Shown: positions 16,302-21,810 of the stretch, in pieces
Layout of the letters: every line of letters begins with the position of its first letter
How positions within the stretch are numbered: the stretch's first letter is position 1
Origin: JAQVWU01 sp964628455
GTDB lineage: Bacteria; Bacillota; Clostridia; Oscillospirales; CAG-272
Length of the DNA: 21,810 nucleotides
Direction of reading: 5' to 3'
Assembly (NCBI GenBank): GCA_964628455.1
Contig: CAZVPD010000050.1
Span: 1-21,810, forward strand
The notes under the pieces: model-generated
Databases searched by the model: none
The model's input: the letters and a program-made list of their open reading frames with translations, nothing else
Told to the model about the DNA's origin: nothing
Made by a program: the position numbers and the translations under genes

Positions 16302-16311
16302 NNNNNNNNNN
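16302..16311. other. Scaffold gap (10 N)
   Basis: Ten consecutive N join two contigs. The real length and content of the gap are unknown. It sits between two URO-D-family genes on the same strand, so their adjacency is inferred by the assembler rather than read directly. Confidence 0.99.
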
Positions 16312-16356
16312 AAAACTTTTTTCAAGCATGATCCGCAAAATCCGGCCCCGCTTTTT

Positions 16357-17511
16357 TTATTCTTTATGCGTACGGTAATAACAGAGTCCGTCAACGAGCG
16401 CCCTGACGTTCTCCCACCTGACGCCCGGCGCCATGCTCGAGGACAGACCGAGTATCAGGTCGCACTCCCCCCTGTTTTCCGTCAGGAACTTCAGTTCCTT
16501 CCGCACGTCATCGGGCGTGCCGAAAGGAAGCGTCCGCGTGACGGAGACCCCTCCCTCGATAAACAGGCTGCCTCCGTCCCTGTCCTTCATCCCGCATATT
16601 TTGACGTAATCGACTCCGTCTTCATACTGAAATCCCTGAAAGCCGCGGATCCCCGCCTCGAGCAGAAACGGAACCATCGGCATGATATTTCCGTCGCAGT
16701 GCCAGATCATCCTGAGGTCCGTTTTGGCAAGCGGTTCGAGACACCGGTGCAGATACGGAAACCAGATCTTCTCCATGCTTTTGATGCTGACAAGCGTTCC
16801 GCGCGAATCGGTCATATCGTGGTCCAGGCGGTTCAGTTTCGGAAGGCCGTAAAGCGCGTATGCCTTCGCGGCCGCCGTATTCATGCGCCTGCAGTATTCC
16901 GCCTGAAGTTTGAAATCGAGTTCCATCAGCTCCGGATACATCGCGTAGGCGCTGAAGTAATGGATGTAGCCGTATGTCCCGTAACGGAGGCAGGGAAAGC
17001 CTATCGTCGCGTAACCCGTTTTAAGGATCGTACCGCCGATTTTTTTCTGAATGCCGTATTCGCTTTCGCCGACGTGCCTGATGTATGCCTCTTCATCGAA
17101 GGATTCCGCCGCCGCTCTGAGCGAGGGAAATACAAAGCGCTCCAGATGCTCCGCCACGGCGTCCGGCCCGTCGATCTCCATACCGCCGACCGTGATATTC
17201 TCGCTGCCTGTCGTCGCGCCGTGAGAGGCCCCCTCATAACCGAATTCCCCCATGGACAAAGGATTGGTCGGGATCCACTGGTCGAGAATGCCCACCCCGC
17301 AGTTGATCTGGGCTTTGAGATATACTTCTTCGGGATTTGATTTATAATCCGGCATGCCGGCCAGCCTTTCAAGCCAGCGGTGTTCCATGATGTTTAAAAA
17401 ACCCGACGCGTAGCCGCTGCCTTTGATCCCGACTACGGTGTCTGAAGCCAGCCTGTTTTTTTCGGACATTTCTTTAAAGCAGCTGCGGATCTCATCAACC
17501 GGAATATTCAT
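16357..17511 (-). CDS. Divergent uroporphyrinogen decarboxylase-like protein
   Basis: The 384-residue protein is distantly related to the URO-D superfamily. The zinc-motif region reads MIWHCDGN (268-275) rather than HSCGN, and is followed by MPMVPFLLEAGIRGFQGFQYEDGVDY, the strand-and-loop segment seen in other uncharacterised URO-D-like proteins. A glycine-rich EGGVSVTRTLPFGTPDDVRKEL lies at 319-340. The ATG at 17511 is supported by GAGGTGG seven bases upstream; the open frame continues to 17817 but passes over the promoter. A promoter (TTGAAA-17-TATCTT) lies at 17615-17587. The protein is only weakly similar by eye to its neighbour across the gap, so they are not a recent duplication. Function is unknown. 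Confidence 0.8.
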   Translation of the reverse strand: MNIPVDEIRSCFKEMSEKNRLASDTVVGIKGSGYASGFLNIMEHRWLERLAGMPDYKSNPEEVYLKAQINCGVGILDQWIPTNPLSMGEFGYEGASHGATTGSENITVGGMEIDGPDAVAEHLERFVFPSLRAAAESFDEEAYIRHVGESEYGIQKKIGGTILKTGYATIGFPCLRYGTYGYIHYFSAYAMYPELMELDFKLQAEYCRRMNTAAAKAYALYGLPKLNRLDHDMTDSRGTLVSIKSMEKIWFPYLHRCLEPLAKTDLRMIWHCDGNIMPMVPFLLEAGIRGFQGFQYEDGVDYVKICGMKDRDGGSLFIEGGVSVTRTLPFGTPDDVRKELKFLTENRGECDLILGLSSSMAPGVRWENVRALVDGLCYYRTHKE

Positions 17512-17586
17512 ACGCCACCTCGCTGTTCGGTCTGATCGGATTTTTTGATTCTGTTTTATTCCCTGTGCTTCCCGGCCTATGCCTGT

Positions 17587-17615
17587 AAGATACCATAATT
17601 CCCCGTGATTTTCAA
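17587..17615 (-). promoter_or_regulatory. Sigma-A promoter of the URO-D-like gene
   Basis: On the minus strand TTGAAA (17615-17610), a 17-base spacer and TATCTT (17592-17587). The transcript would start near 17580, about 70 bases before the ATG. Confidence 0.7.
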
Positions 17616-17650
17616 GTGTTCTCACAAAATAATATTTTACTTTAACCGTA

Positions 17651-17679
17651 TTGCAATTTACGGGGCATGAATGTATAAT
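17651..17679 (+). promoter_or_regulatory. Sigma-A promoter of topB
   Basis: TTGCAA (17651-17656), a 17-base spacer and perfect TATAAT (17674-17679). The transcript would start near 17686, leaving a leader of about 134 nt. Confidence 0.8.
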
Positions 17680-17680
17680 G

Positions 17681-17694
17681 GATTCAGTTGAATC
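17681..17694 (+). promoter_or_regulatory. Operator-like palindrome over the topB transcription start
   Basis: GATTCA and TGAATC separated by GT form a 6-bp inverted repeat directly after the -10 box, where a repressor would block initiation. No known operator consensus was recognised. Confidence 0.45.
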
Positions 17695-17697
17695 ATA

Positions 17698-17819
17698 ATG
17701 CAGACCGTGCGCAACAGCGTTTCGCAGGGTCTGACTGTATCCGCACATCAGGCAATCCCGTGTTCTGCGGGGATTTCCGCTCATGCAGAAAAACCACATG
17801 CGGATCTTAAGGAGCAAAC
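17698..17819 (+). ncRNA. Structured 5' leader of topB (candidate cis-regulatory RNA)
   Basis: Two folded modules are visible. The first hairpin pairs CAGACC (17701-17706) with GGTCTG (17728-17733) and, past a G/G mismatch, TGCG (17708-17711) with CGCA (17723-17726) over an 11-base loop. The second is a long-range stem ATCCGCA (17739-17745)/TGCGGAT (17799-17805) that encloses a hairpin AATCCC (17754-17759)/GGGATT (17770-17775). The closing arm ends just before the AAGGAG ribosome site (17809-17814), so folding could influence translation. It does not match a riboswitch class known to me. There is no U-run terminator, so control would be at translation or RNA stability. Pairing is seen in sequence; function is inference. 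Confidence 0.5.
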
Positions 17820-19994
17820 ATGTCTAAAAATCTTGTCCTTGCCGAAAAACCTTCGGTCGGACGCGAAATCGCACGTGTTCTGGGCTGCAGCCGGGGCGGA
17901 ACCGGATTTTTCGAAAGCGACAAAAACATCGTGACCTGGGCCCTGGGTCATCTGGTGACTCTGGCCGAACCCGAACAATACGGAGAAAAATATAAAACCT
18001 GGAGCCTTGATACCCTGCCTATGATCCCCGACAGGATGGAGCTTTCGGTGATCGGCCAGACCTCGAAACAGTTCGGGATCATCCGCAGCCTTCTGCACAG
18101 GCCCGATGTTTCCGGCCTGATCATCGCGACCGACGCCGGACGCGAAGGCGAGCTTGTCGCGCGCTGGATCCTGGCGAAGGCCGGCTTCGGCAAACCCGTC
18201 CGCCGGCTGTGGATCTCCTCCCAGACCGACCGCGCCATTAAAGAAGGTTTCGAGAAACTGAAGGACGGCCGCGAATATGAAAACCTCTACCGCGCCGCCG
18301 TCTGCCGCGCGGAAGCCGACTGGCTTGTGGGCCTGAATGTCACGAGGGCGCTTACCTGCCGGCATAACGCCCGGCTTTCGGCAGGCCGCGTGCAGACGCC
18401 CACGCTGGCCATCCTTACGGAACGCGAAAAAGAAATCCGCGCTTTCCGTTCAAAAGAATATTATCAGATCCATGCCGAACTGTCCCTGCCCGGAGCGGGG
18501 CGGTTTTCCGCCGTTTACCGCGATAAAAACGGACAGACCGCCGTATGGGACAAAGCGGAGGCAGAGCGTCTGGCAGCGGCCTGCGGGACCGGAAAATTCA
18601 GGGTGACCGATGTGAAAACATCCGACCGGCGCACGCCTCCTCCGGCATTATACGACCTGACCGAGCTGCAGCGCGACGCGAACAAGATCTACGGCTTTTC
18701 GGCCAAGCACACGCTTGACACGATGCAGAGCCTGTATGAGGAGCATAAGGCGCTGACCTACCCGCGCACCGACTCCAGATATCTGACCGACGACATCATC
18801 CCGACACTCGGGGAACGCGTCCGCGCCGCGGCGTCGGGCGAATATGCCGCCTTCGCCCGCGAATGCAAAACCATAAACCGCTCCTGCATTGACAACAGCG
18901 CGGTGAGAGACCATCACGCGATCATCCCGACGGAGCAGCGCGCCGACCTTTCGGCCATGAACACCGATGAAAAGCGGATCTATATGCTCGTTGTCAAACG
19001 CTTTTTCGCCAACTTTATGCCGGACTGCACCTGGCGCCTGACAAAAATCGAGCTTTACTGCGAAGGCGCGGACTTTATCGCTTCCGGAAAGGAAATCACC
19101 GGCCCCGGCTGGAAAAGGATCTGTTCGGATCTCCGGGACGAAGAGGAAGACGGCGGGGAGGATAAGCAGCTGCTTCCGCCGGTCAAAAAAGGAAGCCTGC
19201 CCGAATGCGTGAGCATACAGGTCAAAACGTTAAAAACAGCCCCTCCTCCCCGATATACCGAAGCAAGCCTGCTTTCGGTGATGGAAAATCCGTCTAAATT
19301 TATATCCGATGCGGGAATGAAACAATTTATCGGCGGGGGACTGGGAACTCCGGCTACCCGCGCCGATATCATCGAGAAGCTTTTCTCCTCTTTTTACCTT
19401 GAAAAGCAGGGGAATTACCTTGTTCCCACCTCCAAGGCGGAACAGCTGGTTTCACTGGTCCCCCCGGACCTGCGGGAACCTGCGCTGACAGCCGTGTGGG
19501 AAAAAAAGCTGGATGCCATCAGCCGCGGCTCCGCCGCTCCAGCGGCTTTTATGGAGGAAATACGGACGTATACGGCGGCTCTTGTGAAAGCGGTCGCTTC
19601 GGATGACGCGAAATACGTCCACGAGAATATCACACGGGAAGTCTGTCCGGAATGCGGTAAATTTCTGCTCAACGTAAGCGGCAAAAAAGGCACAATGCTC
19701 GTATGCCAGGACAGAAACTGCACGTTCCGCCGCAGCGTGGTCTTCAAATCAAACGTGCGCTGCCCGGACTGCCACAAAACGATGGATGTTTTCGGCGAAG
19801 GCGACAAACGGACCTATGCCTGCACATGCGGATTCCGCAAACGCGCCGACCGTTTCCACGAACTGAGAAAAGCCGGCGGCGCGTCGAAATCGGACGTGCG
19901 CGACTTCCTTGAAAACCAGAAAAAGCAGGAGACAAAGCCCGGCGAGTCGGCATTCGCGGAAGCGCTCCGCAGGGCTATGGAAAAAGACAAGTAG
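17820..19994 (+). CDS. topB: DNA topoisomerase III (type IA)
   Basis: Relaxes and decatenates DNA by single-strand passage. The 724 residues match the family. The N-terminal TOPRIM domain begins LVLAEKPSVGREIARVLG and carries ATDAGREGELVAR (about 102-114). The catalytic tyrosine is Y314 in ALTYPRTDSRYL. Other landmarks are LSAGRVQTPTLAIL and GLGTPATRADIIEKL. The C-terminus has cysteine pairs of topoisomerase zinc ribbons: CPEC from residue 609 with CQDRNC, then CPDCHKTM with CTC. AAGGAG sits 5 bases from the ATG. Topoisomerase III genes of Firmicutes often ride on conjugative elements, but no relaxase, Tra or integrase genes are here and base use matches the neighbours, so a chromosomal copy is likely. 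Confidence 0.97.
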   Translation: MSKNLVLAEKPSVGREIARVLGCSRGGTGFFESDKNIVTWALGHLVTLAEPEQYGEKYKTWSLDTLPMIPDRMELSVIGQTSKQFGIIRSLLHRPDVSGLIIATDAGREGELVARWILAKAGFGKPVRRLWISSQTDRAIKEGFEKLKDGREYENLYRAAVCRAEADWLVGLNVTRALTCRHNARLSAGRVQTPTLAILTEREKEIRAFRSKEYYQIHAELSLPGAGRFSAVYRDKNGQTAVWDKAEAERLAAACGTGKFRVTDVKTSDRRTPPPALYDLTELQRDANKIYGFSAKHTLDTMQSLYEEHKALTYPRTDSRYLTDDIIPTLGERVRAAASGEYAAFARECKTINRSCIDNSAVRDHHAIIPTEQRADLSAMNTDEKRIYMLVVKRFFANFMPDCTWRLTKIELYCEGADFIASGKEITGPGWKRICSDLRDEEEDGGEDKQLLPPVKKGSLPECVSIQVKTLKTAPPPRYTEASLLSVMENPSKFISDAGMKQFIGGGLGTPATRADIIEKLFSSFYLEKQGNYLVPTSKAEQLVSLVPPDLREPALTAVWEKKLDAISRGSAAPAAFMEEIRTYTAALVKAVASDDAKYVHENITREVCPECGKFLLNVSGKKGTMLVCQDRNCTFRRSVVFKSNVRCPDCHKTMDVFGEGDKRTYACTCGFRKRADRFHELRKAGGASKSDVRDFLENQKKQETKPGESAFAEALRRAMEKDK

Positions 19995-20014
19995 AATGAA
20001 ACGGAGGAAAACAG

Positions 20015-20152
20015 ATGAAGATCAGAACGTCGCTCATGGTATCGGTCATATTTTTGCTGACCGGCATCATCCTGGGCCTGCTGGCCGGACCGGTGAAAAC
20101 AGAACCGGGCGGAAAAAGCAGGAACACCGGCGGAGACGCCCCTGCAAAATAA
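20015..20152 (+). CDS. 45-residue single-pass membrane protein
   Basis: A small open frame with a strong ribosome site (ACGGAGGAAAACAG) starts 20 bases after topB. It encodes a basic start (MKIRTS), one hydrophobic helix (about residues 7-25, MVSVIFLLTGIILGLLAG) and a polar Gly/Lys-rich tail of 20 residues. The GxxxGLLAG-P end of the helix recalls YtxH-type small membrane proteins, but the resemblance is slight. It is probably cotranscribed with topB. A hairpin follows the stop. Function is unknown. Confidence 0.65.
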   Translation: MKIRTSLMVSVIFLLTGIILGLLAGPVKTEPGGKSRNTGGDAPAK

Positions 20153-20157
20153 AAAGC

Positions 20158-20176
20158 AAGGCAAACGCATTGCCTT
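20158..20176 (+). terminator. Hairpin after the small membrane protein gene
   Basis: AAGGCAA (20158-20164) pairs with TTGCCTT (20170-20176) over a 5-base loop and is followed by an A/T-rich stretch. The U-run is short, so it may be a weak terminator or an mRNA 3' end. Confidence 0.5.
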
Positions 20177-20215
20177 TAAATTAAAATCTATAAACAGTAT
20201 AAGGAGATCCCCGTT

Positions 20216-20938
20216 ATGAAAGTTTTAGCTGTCGGATGCCACCCGGACGACGTGGAAGTCGCCTGCGCGGGCACTCTTGCCAAATACAAAAAGCTGGGTC
20301 ACGATGTGACCGTCTGCCATGTCGCAAACGGAAATATGGGACATGTCGAAATCATGCCGCCCGAGCTCCGCGTGATCCGCCTGGCGGAGGCGATCAACGC
20401 CGGAGCGGTGGCGGGCATCAAAGTCCGCACGCTTGACATCGGCGACCTTGTCGTCTATGACGGGATCAGGGAACAGCGCGACAAAATGGTCGACATGATA
20501 CGGCAGGAACGGCCCGACATCCTTATCACACACAGTCCGAACGATTACATGCCCGACCATACCGCGGTATCCAAACTTGTTTTCGACGCTTCCTTTGCCG
20601 CTTCCTGCCCGCACTATGAAACCGGCGCTTTCAGCGGCGGCAATGCCCTGCCCTCCTCGCCGGTCGTGCCTCTTTTCTATATGGATACGCTCGCGGGAGT
20701 CGGTTTCATGCCTACGGAATATGTGGATATCGGCGAGACGATCCAAACCAAGATCGATATGCTCGAATGCCATGTCAGCCAGCTGAAATGGATGCGCGAC
20801 CATGACAACATCGACTTTGCCGAATTTGTCAGGACCTGCGCGCGCTTCAGGGGACTGCAGAGCGGGTGCAGCTACGCCGAAGCTTTCACCGCCTGCAACG
20901 TATGGCCCAGAATGACCACAAAGAGGATGCTGCCTTAG
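20216..20938 (+). CDS. PIG-L (LmbE-like) family deacetylase
   Basis: Zinc-dependent N-deacetylase family acting on N-acetylglucosamine-containing small molecules, thiols or glycans. The 240 residues show CHPDDVE (8-14), with H9 and D12 as zinc ligands, and HSPNDYMPDHTAV (106-118), with H115 as the third ligand. Cysteine replaces the usual alanine before HPDD. AAGGAG stands 9 bases before the ATG. It follows the topB unit after a hairpin and precedes a membrane protein gene. There is no bacillithiol or mycothiol gene nearby, so the substrate is open; a carbohydrate is possible. Confidence 0.9.
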   Translation: MKVLAVGCHPDDVEVACAGTLAKYKKLGHDVTVCHVANGNMGHVEIMPPELRVIRLAEAINAGAVAGIKVRTLDIGDLVVYDGIREQRDKMVDMIRQERPDILITHSPNDYMPDHTAVSKLVFDASFAASCPHYETGAFSGGNALPSSPVVPLFYMDTLAGVGFMPTEYVDIGETIQTKIDMLECHVSQLKWMRDHDNIDFAEFVRTCARFRGLQSGCSYAEAFTACNVWPRMTTKRMLP

Positions 20939-20985
20939 GATCATTTTTAAATTCCGGATTTATCGTTATGCAGGGAGGGTATCCG

Positions 20986-21534
20986 ATGTATAAATATACG
21001 CCGCCCCGGATAAATAAAGCCGGTCTGGTTATTCCGCTGTTTTTGTTTGCGGCCGCGGCCCTCAGCCTGCTCTTTACGGCTGCGGATATCGGGAACAGGA
21101 TGGTCCTGCAGCTGACAGCCGTTGTATGCCTGACCGCGGGCATACAGATTACCACGCGTTACCTGCTGTGCGGTTTTACCTATATCATAAGCGAACGGAA
21201 TGCGGCCGACGACGCCGACTGGGACGCGGTCGGTTCCTCCTACGGGCCGGAAACGGGGACGCTGTCCCTCTCGGTCATACGCACGCAGTGGAAATGCAGC
21301 AGAACTCTGGCTGTCATGCCCCTGTCCGACATCACGGATGTGGTGAATACGCGCGCCGAAGCGGTAAAAAAGTATCCGGACATCCGGAATTACGTCAGCT
21401 TCTGCGCGAATATGTTCCCTAAAAACGCATGGGTCGTCATCTTCGAACAGAAAGGCATTAAAACGGCGGTAAGCCTGGAGCCGGACGATACGATACTGGG
21501 TTATATCATGAAGCACAGAAGACCCGGTGTCTGA
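20986..21534 (+). CDS. Two-helix membrane protein with possible bacterial PH-like domain
   Basis: The 182-residue protein has two membrane helices (about 12-34 and 39-61) forming a hairpin, followed by a mixed alpha/beta cytoplasmic domain (FTYIISE, LAVMPLSDITDVV, NAWVVIFEQKGIKTAVSLEPDD). This arrangement resembles bacterial PH-domain membrane proteins, though no signature is decisive. GGGAGGG lies 7 bases before the ATG at 20986, which is preferred over the in-frame upstream starts at 20866 and 20968. It lies 47 bases after the deacetylase stop and probably shares its transcript. Function is unknown. Confidence 0.7.
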   Translation: MYKYTPPRINKAGLVIPLFLFAAAALSLLFTAADIGNRMVLQLTAVVCLTAGIQITTRYLLCGFTYIISERNAADDADWDAVGSSYGPETGTLSLSVIRTQWKCSRTLAVMPLSDITDVVNTRAEAVKKYPDIRNYVSFCANMFPKNAWVVIFEQKGIKTAVSLEPDDTILGYIMKHRRPGV

Positions 21535-21542
21535 ACACCGCG

Positions 21543-21574
21543 AAAAAAGATCCCCCGCCGTCCGGCGGGGGATC
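21543..21574 (-). terminator. Strong intrinsic terminator of the ClpC-like gene
   Basis: GATCCCCCGCC (21549-21559) and GGCGGGGGATC (21564-21574) form a perfect 11-bp stem with a 4-base loop. On the minus strand a T6 run follows (A6 at 21543-21548), making it a classical terminator for the clp gene ending at 21581. On the plus strand only a broken T-stretch follows, so it may also stop the 21534 transcript, less efficiently. Confidence 0.9.
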
Positions 21575-21580
21575 CGTTGT

Positions 21581-21810
21581 TTATTTGTCTTCGCAGGCGG
21601 ACGTATAGACGACTTTTCCGTCTTCGACTTTCGCGGTTATTCTGTCGCCCGCTTTTATTTTGCCTTCGAGCATCTCCGTGGCAAAACTGTCTTCGATCCT
21701 GCGCTGGATCTCACGGCGCAGCGGACGCGCTCCGTAAACCGGATCCGTACCCTCTTTTGCCATCAGGGCGGCAACATCGTCGCCGAACTCGACTTCGATC
21801 CCCGCGGATG
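21581..21810 (-). CDS. clpC: ClpC-type ATP-dependent chaperone, C-terminal end (partial)
   Basis: About 76 residues of the C-terminal small subdomain of the second AAA+ module are present; the rest lies beyond the right edge. The block GTDPVYGARPLRREIQRRIED is the sensor-2 segment (GARPLRR) of ClpA/B/C proteins. The following LEGKIKAGDRI and acidic VEDGKVV tail fit ClpC better than ClpB. ClpC unfolds substrates for the ClpP protease. The frame is open to base 21810. ClpB or another Hsp100 is the alternative. Confidence 0.82.
   Translation of the reverse strand, partial: SAGIEVEFGDDVAALMAKEGTDPVYGARPLRREIQRRIEDSFATEMLEGKIKAGDRITAKVEDGKVVYTSACEDK

Larger units (their letters stand above)
17512..17819. 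other. Divergent intergenic control region
   Basis: These 308 bases without a protein gene hold two back-to-back promoters (minus for the URO-D-like gene, plus for topB) with 35 bases between their -35 boxes. A short operator-like palindrome and the topB leader also lie here. An open frame from 17698 reads through into topB in another frame but has no ribosome site and is not called. Confidence 0.8.

Noticed and set aside
16366..17340. 324-codon plus-strand open frame opposite the second URO-D-like gene
   Set aside because: Antisense shadow, low-complexity basic composition, no ribosome site.
17698..17934. Possible leader peptide in front of topB
   Set aside because: No Shine-Dalgarno before the ATG, the frame runs far into topB, and the sequence is better explained by RNA pairing.
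17820..19994. topB as a marker of an integrative conjugative element
   Set aside because: No relaxase, type IV secretion, integrase or attachment-site repeats in the window, and the flanks look like ordinary chromosome.

Overview
The window looks like a chromosomal segment of an uncultured Firmicutes bacterium of the class Clostridia, possibly an Oscillospirales relative. The evidence is an HPr carrying both His15 and Ser46, a tandem pair of DUF4330 proteins, a MoxR/DUF58 operon, Shine-Dalgarno sites of the GGAGG type and a ClpC-type chaperone end. Base composition is moderately GC-rich by eye. A run of ten N at 16302-16311 shows it is a scaffold, probably from a metagenome. No rRNA, tRNA, CRISPR, insertion sequence or prophage was recognised.

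Positions 1-3485 (minus strand) hold housekeeping genes: uvrC, then rsmD and coaD overlapping by 4 bases (coaD runs off the left edge), plus a separate HPr gene with its own A-tract-rich promoter. A nested palindrome of about 110 bases sits between the HPr gene and uvrC.

Positions 3486-9394 (minus strand) form one apparent transcription unit: rimM, trmD, murJ (overlapping trmD by 4 bases), an O-antigen-ligase/polymerase-like membrane protein, and two DUF4330 proteins. It joins ribosome/tRNA maturation genes to envelope assembly. The promoter candidate lies near 9502.

Positions 9571-12802 (plus strand) hold a divergent operon: strong promoter, MoxR AAA+ ATPase, a DUF58 protein with an unusual coiled-coil tail, and a membrane protein with a DUF4129-like end. 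It finishes at a perfect bidirectional terminator.

Positions 12813-17511 (minus strand) hold an accessory catabolic-looking cluster: two divergent uroporphyrinogen-decarboxylase-superfamily proteins (the assembly gap lies between them), a solute-binding lipoprotein without permeases, and a xylose-isomerase-like TIM barrel. The substrate cannot be deduced.

Positions 17512-20152 (plus strand) start from a divergent promoter region and include a structured leader of about 130 nt, topB (DNA topoisomerase III) and a 45-residue membrane protein. Positions 20216-21534 hold a PIG-L deacetylase and a two-helix membrane protein. A strong hairpin terminator separates these from the end of a ClpC-like gene entering from the right edge on the minus strand.

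The best candidates for something undescribed are the topB leader RNA with its promoter palindrome, the nested palindrome upstream of uvrC, and the paired URO-D-like/TIM-barrel/lipoprotein cluster.
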